Of a stretch of DNA of 64,000 nucleotides, positions 47,223 to 59,464 are shown piece after piece. A program made the translations under genes and the position numbers. The stretch lies in contig JAMWFC010000089.1 of assembly GCA_027475525.1 (NCBI GenBank), positions 496,001-560,000 of the forward strand. The letters are read 5' to 3'. This stretch comes from Macrolepiota albuminosa (taxonomy: Eukaryota; Basidiomycota; Agaricomycetes; Agaricales; Agaricaceae). Under the pieces are notes generated by a model that ran no database searches, was not told the DNA's origin, and saw only the letters and a list, made by a program, of their open reading frames with translations. Numbering within the stretch: the first letter of the stretch is position 1; each line of letters begins with the position of its first letter.

Positions 47223-47378
47223 AACCTCTTGACGGAATTGGCGGATGTTTTTTACTATGTCGTTCAAGGAAATGCACGTTGTCAAGAAAACATACTGATT
47301 ATTGAGGTAATATATATACAAAATCAGGCACAAGAAAGTTCGGAATGGCACATCACAACTTCAAGCAGTTCGTCCTAT

Positions 47379-50300
47379 CTAGCTCAACATATTGGAATCG
47401 TCATTTTCGTCGCCCTCATACTGCCCCGAGCTCCAGTACTGATCACCGTTAAACGTTCTCGAGAAAGAAGGTTCCATGTTCGACGAGGTGGAGACACGTG
47501 ATGGACCAGCATTAGAAGACCCCATGTTCAACGAGGCGGGGACACGCGATGGACCAGCGTTAGAAGGCCCCATGTTCGACGAGGCAGGGACACGCGATGG
47601 ACCAGCAATGGACACCCCACGACCACGAGGAGGCCCATACTGAGGGCGATAGCGCATGGCAGAAGGATGAGGAAGTGGCCTCTGGGATGGAGGTCTATAT
47701 TGCATTGCTCCGCTAGATCCTTGACGCGCATAGGGACGGCGAGCATACCTTGCATGGCCTTGGGGAGGGTTATTAGGATATCGAGGAAGAGGAAGATTGT
47801 ATGGATGGATGTTGTAGTCGGAGTACGGAGGGTCCATAGAATAATCTTCATCATCATACCTCTCTGTCTCATACTGGTCGGACCCATACTGCTCAGTTGC
47901 GTACTGCTCAGTGTCGTACTGCTCAGTCCTGTATTGCGCACCATATACCTGTGAAGAGTAGGGAGGTTCGTCCATCCTAACATCTGATTCTGGGGTTGAT
48001 GAGTGAGGCATTGGAGTCCTGTTTAAACGCAGAGCAGGCTGAGTCGGAGCAGGCTGAGAGGCATGAGAGATGAGGCGCGATGGAGGGAAACTGTCGACAA
48101 TATCTTGCCCAGTTTGAGGGTTTTGGGCAGCTGCTTGCGGCGTGCCAGTAGCCAAAGACATCATTGGCGATCGAGACACTGGTATCTCACCGCTGGCAGC
48201 GATAGTGTTATCAGGAGCAGTTGTCCTGGGAACTGACTCCAAACTTGTTTGCGTAGGTAGTGTAACAGTAAATGGGGCAGCAGTCATGGGCCTTTGAGAT
48301 GCTTTTGTGCGTCTGATGCTAGATCTGGTCGGAGGCTGATGAGGTACAGCAACCATGGGCTTGGGGGGTGGAGCAACCATGGGCTTGGGGAGCGGAGCTG
48401 GTGGAGCGGGAGCTGCTGTGACCATGGGCTTGGAAGGTGGAGGTGGAGCGTGGACGTTGGGTACTACAGTCTCAGAAGTGCGTACAGTACCAGCCAAAGG
48501 TGCTGGAGTCTTCATCGCACTTGCCTGAGTCTTCCCCTTCATGTCCTTTCCTTTGGTCTTGGCAGCGCAGATACGACGTGACCTGGGAGTTGATACCATT
48601 CCGCTTTCGGACTCGTCATCCTGTTCATGGACATAATCGTCACCTGAGCCAACGGGGTCTTCGCTAGCATCACGGAGAGAGGCTTTGCATTGTTTCTCAA
48701 GGTTGTCCTCCTCTTCGATATCACTGGAGGGAACTATAACGCGCTTTCGTTGCTTGAGAGGAATGCACTGGTTCTTTTTTGCTGGGGCAGGATTGTCAGG
48801 ATCGGAGGCAGTGCGCATTGGAGCAGCACGTTTCTTGACAGGTGGAACTGGATGGGGCTGTTTTTTGTTTGCTGTGCTAGCGTCATCAGGATCAGAGTCG
48901 GTGTTGACAGTAGAAATGTGCATCTTGGGAGGAGCAACCTTTCGTTGCTTCACAGGAGGCGGTGGAGGTGGCTGCTTAACAGGTGGCTGCTTTTCCCTCC
49001 CAGGATCATCAGGGTCAAAATCGGCCTTGATGGTAGAGTCGTGCTTCTTGGGAGCGGCAGGTGGAGGGGGCTCTTCAGAGTCACTACTACTGATGGTATA
49101 GACAATAGAAGGTTGCTGAGGTTCGTCCTCTCCGGACTCAACATCAATGACTGCTGGCTTCCTCTTCTTGATACGGGTGAGCGCGGCGCTTTTGGGGGCA
49201 GATTTTCCGATCCAGGTTTTTCCATTTGCAAAGATGGCTCGGGCGTGAATGGTGCAAGCGTCAAATGTTGTGGGCTCAGCAGTAGCAATGACAGCGATTT
49301 CGTTCTTCTTGATCTTCTCAAGATCTGCCTTGACAATTTTAAGTTCGCCACTCTGAAGAGCCGCCAAGAGGAGGCGCCCATCCTTGTTGCCGAGGTCCTT
49401 TATGCCCTGCTTACCCTTCTTGGGTTTACTGGTCTCATTAGGCAGTGCACAACTTGGAGGCCATCCTGACATGACGTGTGATATTGCAACAAGGTGATTA
49501 GGGAGTGTGGCCCAAGGCAGACGATCACCAGACCACCGTTGGCCAGCAGCCTCTGTAGCAATTTCTAGATCGATATTAATGAGTAAACTATGCTATAAAA
49601 ATCAAGTTTTGATACTCACTTAGCATCGCAATGAGATGTTTCTTGCAGCTCAAGATAACATTTGAGTCTTCGTCGACGACCAGATCTTCCTCATCTTCTT
49701 CAGCTGCAGGCTGCGGAGTGGCCGGACCTTTGAATTCTGCTTCTATGGAATCCATAGCTTTGTTGAGTTCGTTGATGAGTTGGAGTGGGTCCACATCATT
49801 AGTAATCTTTCCCGCGACTGCATTACTGGAGATATCGTCAAAACATATGGACCAATATTAGGATGAGTTACTTACTAGGCTTCGCATTTGACCAGGGCCA
49901 ACAGATCCTCATCACTAAGCTTTAGGCGATTCTGAACAAACTAGAAAAAAAAAGTTTTAGTAATCTTCAATGGGTGCAAATTGTGTGATCAATACATTCG
50001 ACAGTCCTGGGGTGACAGTGACAACGCCAAGGCCTTGATCTTCATGGAGGCAGTCACCAACTGTGATAGCGAAGGTCTGGAACCGGTTCTCGACACCTTC
50101 TTGATTCTAGATTGAAATAAGTATTTGGAAGTCTAGAGGGAAGGCCGACCTACTAATTTTTCCAACTTTGCACAATGTTTCTGAAAATGACGACTTCGTT
50201 GTTGGAGAGTTTCCTTTTGATGCACCAGACGATCAAGATCAAGCGCTGCTCGTAGAATTGCTTCTGTAGCGTCACCATGTTTCTTTTGAAAACTTGGCCA

Positions 50301-51425
50301 ACATTCCTTGTCTTTAAAAGCTGTCAGAGAAAAGAGACGAAAGATGTAAGCTTGCATACCTGTACCATCCTTGAGTCCAGCACGTTTGAGTTCAGCCTCC
50401 CGATGTTTTGTGAAATATGCCTGATAAAGATTCCAACCGTTCGTACTCCGGGATCCCTTCATACCAGAAAAAAACATCTTTTTAACACGCAATACAGGCC
50501 ATTGTAATGAGTGAGCTAGCTCCACAAAGATCTCTTCAATGCGTAGGAAACTCTCTTCACACTGTTTGAGAGCAGTGTGCGATGGACGGCCTTCAGAAGG
50601 TGACGCATTTTGAGTGGATGGCTTGGAAAGTGGAGTGTAGGGTGCAAGAGACACATCTGAGGTGGGCGGAGGTGGTTTTTTGGGAGAATTTCCGGTGTAA
50701 ATAGGTTCTAGAAGGAAAGGATCTGGCTCGTCATTACTGGATAGTGTGGGGCTCAGAGTAGCAGCACGTGGAGCCATCAAAGTTTTTGGGCCAGGTGGGA
50801 GTATAATATCTTCATATTCACCGGCAATGTAAAAGTCTTCTAAGAGAGAACGCGCTGCAGGTTTATTCCCTTCAAAGGAAACAGGACTATCTTTGGCTGT
50901 GCCAGAGGTTCCCTTATCGGCAGCAGGACCTTCTTCGTCTTTGAGTGAAGAAAAACTTGAAGAACGATCACATGCCAGACTAGAAATAATATCGTCGTCG
51001 AGGCCATTAAGAAAGTCATTGACCTGGCCTTCGGCTGGGTCAGGAGGCTGAAGTGGGTTATTCTCAGCACGGCAACGAGCAAAATTGAGGGTTTCAGGGT
51101 TATTCGATCCTTGTGGAGTCAGGGGAACATGCTGGCAAAAGTTCCAGGGCACTTTAGTAGGTGTTTGGGTGGAAATATTGCCCATGTCGTGTTCAGCGGT
51201 ATGAGTTCCACCTCCCATCTGTTCAGCGAAGGGTATATCGTAGACAGGAATAGGACCATAATAGGTGGGATAGCCAAATTGTGACTGAGAATTTGTTGGG
51301 TGAGCTTCCTCCATGACGATATCACCATCTACATTTGCACTCGCATTTCCACATTCTGCGTGGTCATACAAGACTGTTGAATTGGAAGACGGTGGATCTT
51401 CCAGAGAGTCGGCAGGAATTTGCAT
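47379..51425 (-). CDS. Large KDZ-associated protein with HMG-like region and disordered C-terminus
   Basis: One gene of about 1,280 residues. Exons: 51425-50154, about 50109-49996, 49939-49887, about 49832-49622 and about 49565-47379. All phases connect. The N-terminal third is acidic and disordered. Residues about 300-420 form a helical region containing RSTNGWNLYQAYFTKHREAE, which has the W-N-x-Y-x-x-Y spacing of an HMG box, and a C-terminal coiled coil. A middle block reads FAITVGDCLHEDQGLGVVTV and GQRWSGDRLPWATLPNHLV. The last 600 residues are low complexity: repeated DSDPDD with KKQP blocks, Pro-rich linkers, Tyr-rich repeats (EQYDTEQYATEQYG) and three tandem GPSRVPASSNMGPSNA-like units. 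Its place between the TIRs suggests a role in transposition or chromatin targeting (inference). No stop was seen. Confidence 0.7.
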
Positions 51426-52663
51426 CTCAGGGGCAGTCAGCTTGATTTTTTAAGACGACATTATAAATACAAACTTTGAAGGAGATACTTTTTTGAGGTG
51501 CAGTAGCAAGAACAGTTGAAGGAGGGTGGACGAATGAAAATCGGCAATGTTTGAGTAAAACAAACCAGGTTGATGCGGTTGCCAGGTTAAAAATCTGATT
51601 TAGAGTTTCACAGTTGTCGAAGTAGAAGGAGGCGGGATAAAGAAGCCATTTGTATGCAGTAGTGCACATCATGAAATAGGTTGTAATGGTCATAATGGCT
51701 ACCATCTTCAAAAGTGAGTGGGTTATAGTGTTGAAATCAATAGCATGAACGAGTGTTGGGTATATTTCTTCACAAAAAGTAAGCACAACTGTCCTAGATA
51801 TACAAGAAAAATAGTAAAATACCAAGATACGGAATTAATGTAAGTTTAAGCAGTGACAGAGAAGCCAACAATCAGGAAGCACCTCGAATCTAAAGGTTCA
51901 GTAGTATTGAACTCCTAGCTGCATAAAGCGGTTAGAAAAACTAGGATTAGAGTACCAGTTTCAAAGACATACAAGGAAATGTAAGACAATTGCAGTCAGA
52001 CCAAAAACAGAGAGGAAGGGAAAGGAAACAAATGCTATCTGACATGTGTCAGATGTTCTGTTCATCCGCATGAACATTATGTAACTGCAGAGTTATTCAT
52101 TACGTATTTTTGAACTTGCTCGATTTTACGCACCCAAACAGCGATTTTGTGAAGATTTGTACTTGCTCAATTCTATGCACTCAAACAGAGATTTTGTGAA
52201 AGTTGTCAACCGGAAATCTGGGATTGTTCACAATGTAACTGAGCCTGTCATAAAAGCCACATGAAAATTGCAATGAAAGTCGACATTTGACAGAGAGACT
52301 CCCATTTTTTTGCCTGTACAGTGGCTTGCCGGTGCCAAAAACAGATGGAAAAATATGAAGGGATTGAATATTAAATACTAGATACATTAGATGCATACCG
52401 CCTACAAATAGCCAGTCCAAATTAGCGTCCAGGTGCTGCCACATTTCTTGACTGCAGCTGCACTTGCTATAGGTCGTAAAATTGTCTAAAAATTCATCAG
52501 TAAGCTGTCTAAATACCGTGGAGGTGTTTAGTCTGAACAGGTCTGCTATATTTGAGGCCAGAGTGAAAAGGTAAGACAGATGTCCAAAATGTAAGATGAC
52601 GACGATAAGCTTTGTATCTGTACACTTACATTGATCTTTAACTTCTATTGTTCCTACCATATT
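51426..52663. other. Internal non-coding region of the KDZ element (divergent promoter)
   Basis: It separates the divergent starts of the large companion (minus, 51425) and the small companion (plus, 52664). Two minus frames here (51427-51825 and 52181-52756) have weak composition and the second runs antisense through exon 1 of the small companion, so I do not call them. An imperfect direct repeat of about 45 bp (52112-52153 and 52158-52202) contains ACTTGCTC and GATTTTGTGAA. Confidence 0.5.
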
Positions 52664-53614
52664 ATGGGCCGGCAGCGTATCTACCACACCACAGAAGAGA
52701 AAAGACTGGCCAACAATGCTAAGAGCCGAAAGTCTTATCACAAGTAAGTGCTTCATTTATCTCAGGCTAGGATTTATTGAATCTATCGAGAGCAGGAATA
52801 AGGCAACAATTAGCACCCGCCGCCAGGATCAATATCAAAAGTTCAAAGCAAAAAGGTATGTGTTTCATTTATTGCTAGTATTCTTCACCTATACATGAAT
52901 AGAATGGAAAACAGGCTGAAAAGACGAGTGAAAAACGACTTGCCATCTCAACAAGTGAAATCTACTACAACTCCTGAGTAAGTTTCAAAGACTCCTGCGT
53001 TGAGGTCAGTAATGATTGGCCTTACATGAAGAGAGGACACTCGAGATGCCAGATATTGGACTTTGAGGTTTGAAAGAGCTATTAAAAAGTTGACAAACTG
53101 CATTGGCAATTCGGACACTACATCTGGTCATCTTGAATCACTTTTGGAGCAACTGGAATCTCATAGCGCAGCTCCGGAGTAAGCTACTAGCATTTTATGT
53201 CTCTAATAACATGCGCTGACCTTATGTTCAAGGGAAAACCCTAGCGACGTTACATACTGGACTCTCAGAGTCGAAAGAGTTGCAAAAAAGCTCACACAAT
53301 ATGTTGGTGACTCTGCGTTTGATTATTTCGAATCACTATACTCTCATTTCATGACGACTGGCAACTCTGACAATATCTTTGAAGCTATCATTCGCATCGA
53401 GAAACTGGAAAAATGGCTTAAAACCTATCAATATGAAATCCTGCAACTGTCTGGAGCACAGGACGAGTGGAAACGTTCTGAGGAAGTTTCAAAGACCATT
53501 TCTTCAGTTCTCAGGTCTTTACAAGATTTGGGAGGATATTTAACGATAGCTGGACAGGATCTATCGGAGTTGCATACTTCTAAAGAATTATTGTATCAGA
53601 CTCTTTTGGCGTAA
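52664..53614 (+). CDS. Small basic KDZ-associated protein, 247 aa
   Basis: Exons 52664-52743, 52796-52855, 52903-52977, 53032-53178 and 53233-53614 sum to 744 nt with matching phases. The N-terminus is very basic, MGRQRIYHTTEEKRLANNAK then SRKSYHKNKATISTRRQDQY, like a DNA-binding arm. The middle holds two tandem copies of a helix motif: YWTLRFERAIKKLTNCIGNS and YWTLRVERVAKKLTQYVGDS, each on its own exon. The C-terminus is helical and acidic. I recall similar N-termini (RxYHTxEEKxxANxxKSxxxY) in other agaric genomes near KDZ genes, but could not check this. It lies between the two minus-strand genes of the element and points the other way, ending 24 bp before the transposase stop. Function unknown; DNA binding is inferred. 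Confidence 0.75.
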
Positions 53615-53637
53615 TATTAGGGTAGCTTGAACATTAT

Positions 53638-56600
53638 TCAACTATAGACGGGTAGTGCCGCAAGTCTATGGCAAAGAGATTCTCTAACTAATACCATTTG
53701 ACATTCTTGTATGCCGGTAAGTGTAAAACCTGAGAGAATAGCTGCAATATTTACTATAACCCACATTCCACAGTCGAAATCGTTTGTTTGTCGAGGTTCT
53801 ACAATGGTTGGTCGAGCAACCCACCCTGAAGTGATAATGTGAAGGGGATGTCCGTTTTGATTTGCCAGATGGACGAGGCGGACGACAAGAGCCATGATTT
53901 CCTTTTTAAAGATGTGAGAAAGATACCCAACTACATAGCATGAGATCGTACCTTGATCTCAGTTTTCCAAGGTTCCTGCTGTGCCATACTATCGAACAAA
54001 TGTATTTCACCGATAGATGGAATAATCGTGCACATGACCCAATGTTCAGTAGCAGGGCGGTGGATGGGAAGTATCCAGAGTGGGGACTTCCAATACTGAG
54101 TGTGGCGTGTTCGTCGCCAGATTTCTGCATCACTAGCATTATATCGCATCATGAGGAGGTCGTGGGTGGAGAAAATGGCACATTGTTGACTATACTGAGA
54201 TGCGGGACTCGTTGGTAGTGAGAATTGATGCTTTAGCAGAGCTGAGATGCCGTTGATGCATACATCATTTATCCGTGCCATTGGCGAATGAATCATTTCA
54301 AGCTCACGTGGGCCAAAGACAAAAGACCCACGGAGATGAGGGAAATATCGTGGTTGAGTAAGAGGTTTGAAGTCAGCAAACGTTTGGAACGAGAGTTCTT
54401 GAAGGAGATCGTGGTGAAGATCAATGTGTTGTTCCTGATAGAAGTGGAGTTAGTGCATCGTTAAGATAAATATTAGTCCACAACGTACTGGAAGCTCCCA
54501 TATTAGTGCTATATCCACACCTGAAGCTACAGTATCTGGATCTACCACCTCACTATCAATAGTCTGCGATAGGAAATCATCGAACAAGATTTCATTTGTG
54601 CTCCTTGCAACATCCAAATGGTCTTCCTCAGGAATATCATCATCATCAACACTTTCGAAGGTTTGCTTGGACAGTAGTTCATCATTAAGCAAGTTATTGC
54701 TAAGGTTATTATCGTTTGCCTGAAATGATCGTGCTACTTTTGTAGCCATGAAAACGAGATGATCGAAGATTTCTTGAGGTGCAAATGAACTAGGCCAGAG
54801 ACATTGAAGGTGGAGAAGATGAGAACGCCGTTGTTGGAGAGGGACATGGAGATGTGCGTCTGTTACATGTGAGTAATTATTCAAAAATATGAATAAAGGA
54901 CGTACTGGTGGGTTCAATTAAAGCAAGCTCAATAGCAGCAAGCTCACGGCCATACCATCGAGAAAGATTGACAGCTTCCATTTGAAGCCGTCGCTGCTCC
55001 TCAGTGCATCGATCAACCTTTAACATAGCACGAATGCCTCGTCGTACTGCACTGTCACTAAGCCAACGAGGCACTTCCTCCATTGGCCGGCTAATCCAAA
55101 CATCTTCCATTAGGTGTGGGGCATCGCGAAGTGGCTTCAACTCTGTTGGTAAAGGCTCAGGTAGGGGAATGTTCCACTGGACTTGGTACATAGTCACGAG
55201 CATCGCGCATATATCATTATACTTACGTAACCCTGCCATCAGTGCTGGAGCTCGTTTTTTGATAGCGGTCCGAGTGGCTTGATGAAGTTTGGTACCTAAT
55301 GCCATGATATAGAGGGATGATGAGGCGAAAAAAGCTGGTGGAAACACTCACCTAGAGTTTGGTCTTGGCCACCTGATGCCTGGTCTAATCGTTTCCACTC
55401 GAAGAAGCTGCCAATAGCACGCTTTTGAATGTTGATCTTGAGGTCGCGAGCAATCAAGAGCAATTTCACAAACTCAAGATCAACCCCTTGCAGCTCTGGA
55501 TATGAATCCCGGATACTGAGCGATGAATATAATTCTTCGACTCCGTCCTTGAGACGCTCATGATTGTCCTGAAGGTTGCTCAATATACGCAAAGATTCTG
55601 CGGATGGGAGTTCCTTTGCCAATGCCAAACGAGTAGCTTGAAGAGCCTTTTCAGAGGCTTCAAATTCACCTTGTAGAGATAGAACAGTGTCAAGTTCCTT
55701 TTTGAGGCGAACTGGGGCTTCTGTAAACAGATTGAGTTCAGTTAATAGAAGTAGGAAAGACAGTGCATCCCAATCACTTACGAGCCCTGATTGATAGCTC
55801 AGAAATGCGTTGTAACTCCCATTCAGACCGTAAAACAGCTACCTCAGCCCCACAGGTATTCAATATATGTTGTGCTTTTGCAGCTTGACCTTGCACACCC
55901 TTGTTGAGGCGGCGTCGAATCCATGACCCAAGATCATCTCGTAATTCACCACCAATTGAGGATACCTGCCGATCAACAATATAAATGCGACGAGAACGCT
56001 GTAAAGGGCCTATTTATAATGGCTCAAAACAATGATAAAAAAAAGAGACACACTCCACAACCTCTTGTCACTGCGATCAGCTTTCGCATCCTTGACCAAA
56101 GACGTTCGACCCCCTCTCCATCAGTTAAGCCCAAGCCCGTGCGAATCCGAGGATTGTTTATAATTTGACAAGCCCATTGATGTACGAAAGCGTGCATGGC
56201 ACTGGTCGCAATAAGAAGTCGATTGGTGAGCGCAGGTGACAAAAGGTCATACTAGGAGGAATCATTAGACTGGCAACATCAAACTAGTAGATGAGTAACT
56301 CACTGTGTGAAGACTGCGATCTAGGACACATCCAACATCATAAAGTACAGCCAGAGTGGCTGCAGAGGGAAGGAGAGAGAAAAGGTGCTCAATCATTGCT
56401 ACAGCATACTTTTGCTGTTCTCCAGGGGTATCGATATTAGCCAGAAAGATGGGAATGTCATGTCGGCAAACCAGAGCCATGAGACCACTGTCATCGAATC
56501 TATCCATATTCGTCTTGATGTTGGACCCATTGCCTGCAGTATGGGAAGATTCACATTCATCAATGGCTTCGTCTGGTACAGGAGACTTTTGAGACTTTTG

Positions 56601-58014
56601 GCGACGGGGTTTGCGAGTTACTCGTAATTGTTCTATTCGAATACCAATACTATCAATGAATTCTTTTGATAATATGTAATTGGGTTCATAGAAATGCGGC
56701 GAGTCTCCTGCAGACCGCAAATGTCGATGATTAAAGTTCCCATCGACACAGACTTGGATATCTCCACCACTAATATCCCAATTGAGTCAAACGTTAGGCC
56801 TGCAGGAGATTGATTTGACACTTACTGATGTTCCAGTGATCGTCCGAATAGGTTACCTCCAAAGCAGCATGGGCATCTCTGTTGCAGCAGCCGTGCACAT
56901 TGTCCAGGAGACAAATCGACTTCGTATGTAATTGTAGACATATCAGGAGGGGTTGGATATGGTGGTGCAGTGAAAGGGTCTGCGGTATGAGTAATGACTT
57001 CTCTGCCCTGTAAGCGAGTGTCGGCATCAAGGATGGCACCATCTACCTGCTGTTCTAGGCGAATTTGTAGATTGTCATACCATTGGGCTGCATACCCAAG
57101 ACCTCGACGAAATGGATCCTGAACAGGTACTCCCTAGATAGCTATCTCAGAAGCGTCAAAGCATTGGATTAACATGAGGAAATACCTTTTTGTCTGTAAC
57201 GATAAACCCTCTCCGTCCATAGAACGTGTTTAAGGCACTGGCCATGGCATTAACAGCATCGCATGATCGTTCAAATAGAGCACGGTAAAAATCGAGTAGA
57301 TGGATAGATATTGCAATGCGAGGATATAGAGGAGCAGTAGGGAAGAGTCCATTCGTGATGAGGACATATGGCAGCTCCTCACAGCTGCACCATTCCACAG
57401 TGAACTTTTGAAAGTCTGTTTTGACAGTGAGACAATGACCGTTACAAGTGGGTGAACTTACAATCTTGGAACAAGCAAAGCACCTCATTCGTCCTCATCA
57501 TACAGCTGCCCTCAGCCTTGCACACTGCCTTCAAGCTAGAAACCCTCTCTGGAATCCTCCCGAGGGATTTAGAGGTGTAGCCCAGTAAAGGATTCACAAG
57601 TCGCGTCAATAGAGCTGCCCAGTTTGCATATGTGTCCTTTGCTGCTTGATTTGGGACAGTGCGACGTGGAGGACGTTCAGCTTCTTGAGTTGTAGCAACG
57701 CATTTGGGACCTGGCAATAAGTCGTCAAATGCGATAGGTCCATCGCCATCATTAGTAGAAGGTTCAGGTCCCATATTGTGTGCGGAGGCTGGCATGTCAA
57801 TGGGCATAGAAGGCGGTACAGGATCGACTTCAGTTTGCTTCTTCAGCATGTCGAGTTTAGCCCTCAGCCTTGCTATTTCCTGCTTCCTACCTGTGTACTG
57901 TACATAGGTTGTCGTTTTGCGTTTATCTTGACGTTTGATTGGGCTAGTAAATTGTTTTCCCAGGCCTGACGTCGATGGCTGTTGAGCGCGTGTAGGGAAC
58001 TTGGGGGGGGGCAT
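53638..58014 (-). CDS. KDZ transposase fused to a C-terminal Ulp1/C48 protease
   Basis: Starting at ATG 58012-58014, ten or more short introns are needed; the exon frames I checked connect without stops. Regions in order: a disordered N-terminus; a cysteine-containing block (KFTVEWCSCEELPYVLITNG, PLYPRIAISIHLLDFYRALF); then the RNase-H-fold DDE core. Its acidic residues are Asp in CVDGNFNHRH (56742-56744), Asp in VLYDVGCVLDRS (56337-56339) and Glu in LTDGEGVERLWSRM (56114-56116), the KDZ signature. A putative zinc cluster RCPCCFGGN lies before the first Asp. A long helical region follows (RRIYIVDRQVSSIGGEL...). The C-terminus is a SUMO-protease-like domain with His in TEHWVMCTI (54042-54044), Asp in IHLFDSM (53991-53993), and Gln and Cys in RQTNDFDCGMW (Cys 53770-53772). 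All catalytic residues are present, so the gene looks functional. Such fusions are known in the KDZ class. Confidence 0.88.
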
Positions 58015-58203
58015 CGTGTCGTGGTATTTGGGAGAAAGTCTGAAGAGAAAGTGATCAGATTAGATTACATCATTAGGGTGGAGAGAGGTGGAGAGGAGGT
58101 TGGGAGGTATAGAGGTATCAAGGAAAATTAAGGGAGGTCAGTTTGGACAGGGATCGGGAATCTGGCGGTTCTATTTTGGGAATGACCTGCCAACCGCCCG
58201 TCT

Positions 58204-58357
58204 CATTAGGGCTCATCCGGTCCAGTCAAATATACCCCCTAAAGTCCCATCAAGAAGCACGAAGTGACCTGCCTTAGGTGCATTAGGGCTCATCCGGTCC
58301 AGTCAAATATACCCCCTAAAGTCCCATCAAGAAGCACGAAGTGACCTGCCTTAGGTG
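58204..58357 (+). repeat. Exact 77-bp tandem duplication inside the right TIR
   Basis: 58204-58280 is repeated exactly as 58281-58357. The left TIR has only one copy of the matching segment. Third case of the same length; see findings. Confidence 0.95.
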
Positions 58358-58370
58358 CCATGACAGGTCA
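58281..58370 (-). repeat. Right terminal inverted repeat of the KDZ element
   Basis: Its reverse complement matches 46971-47060. The outermost bases read TGACAGGTCA on the plus strand. Confidence 0.85.
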
Positions 58371-59464
58371 GCAGAGCAGCCACGACAAATGCTTGGCAGT
58401 CACTGAACACTCCTCGAATACGGCCTATGTAATAGATATGGGTGAATATAGATGAGACCGGACAAGCCATAGGGCATTTATTATAACACTGCCTACGTAC
58501 AAGTTGCGCCACGGTACATCCTGGAAGGAACATGCAAATTCATAACAATACGACATTTGAAAAGACAAAGCGGGACACCGAATACAAAACCAGGTGTGTC
58601 CATTATAACTGTGATACACACACAGCTGTGGTGCAGTTCACTTAGTGACTGCATGTTTGTGACAAATAATATTGCACCCTGAAAAATCAGTATTTTTCTT
58701 ATCCATCTTGCCAAAATGTTCCTTTTGATGAGGAGAACAAAACCAAGACAGATTTTTATTATCTTCAAAATGGCATGATTAGGGAAGGAGGGGGATGGGA
58801 GGAATGAAGTGTGTATTTTGAGATGTAACTGCATGACTGGTACTAGTTTGTGTAACAACAACCACCATCTACACATATAACTTGTATATAACTTCATTGA
58901 ATGCCCACCCACTCTCACTTTAGGTAACAGTAACTTACAAAATTACTAGATTAAATGAGGATTCACCTTTATCTTACCTACATATTCTGTCTTGTCTTCC
59001 TTGAATTTAGGAGAAATTTAAGAGGTGTGGCAGCAAGTTATATGCAGTGGCTACAGACAGACACCAAGTGTGCTAGTGTCATTGAACTTCAGAATGAAGA
59101 AGACAACAACACTAGGGGTGAAAATTTATAGTAAGGTCATGTGCGCTGGGGTGGTCCTCATTATACAGTAAGTACTCAACAGGAGGATACTTGGTTACCC
59201 CTATTTGTATGTAGATGGTTATGTTTGAATCCAGGCACATAGCAGCAATACACAAGTTGTAACTAATAATCCTCGGAACATATAAATGGAACTTTATTTT
59301 ATGTATCTAGATCAATACATTAGGCATGTGTGTTAGTTGTGGATGGCTATATGTAGTCTTGTTATAATGCACCCTCAGAACATATAAATGGAACTGAGAG
59401 TGCTGTCAGTATGTACTGATATATATATGTTAGTGGACAAAGCAGTTGTGGCTGGTCATAGCCT
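58371..59464. other. Non-coding, probably decayed mobile DNA
   Basis: AT-rich, no gene seen. The phrase GAACATATAAATGGAACT occurs twice (about 59277 and 59379) within a repeated context, suggesting decayed LTR or promoter sequence. Confidence 0.5.

Larger units (their letters stand above)
46971..58370 (-). mobile_element. KDZ-type DNA transposon with TIRs and three genes (about 11.4 kb)
   Basis: The left end (46971 on, starting TGACATGCCATGACAC) and the reverse complement of the right end (58370 back, starting TGACCTGTCATGGCAC) align over about 80 bp. They share an exact 25-nt block (47007-47031 against 58312-58336, containing GCTTCTTGATGGGACTTTAG) and a further exact ACTGGACCGG (47040-47049 against 58294-58303). 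Inside are a KDZ transposase with Ulp1 protease (minus), a small basic protein (plus) and a large HMG-like protein (minus). I found no clear target-site duplication at these ends, so the borders may be a few bases off. KDZ elements are a known fungal transposon class (Kyakuja-Dileera-Zisupton); the gene layout here comes from this sequence. Confidence 0.85.

Noticed and set aside
51427..51825. 132-codon minus frame directly upstream of the large KDZ companion
   Set aside because: Lies in the divergent promoter region; composition not protein-like; no motif.
52181..52756. 191-codon minus frame inside the KDZ element
   Set aside because: It runs antisense through exon 1 of the small companion gene, has Cys/Phe/Leu-rich composition typical of AT-rich non-coding DNA, and no motif.
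47379..58014. A TET/JBP dioxygenase gene within the KDZ element, as reported for some fungal KDZ elements
   Set aside because: No HxD...H iron-binding pattern with the expected surroundings was seen in either companion gene.
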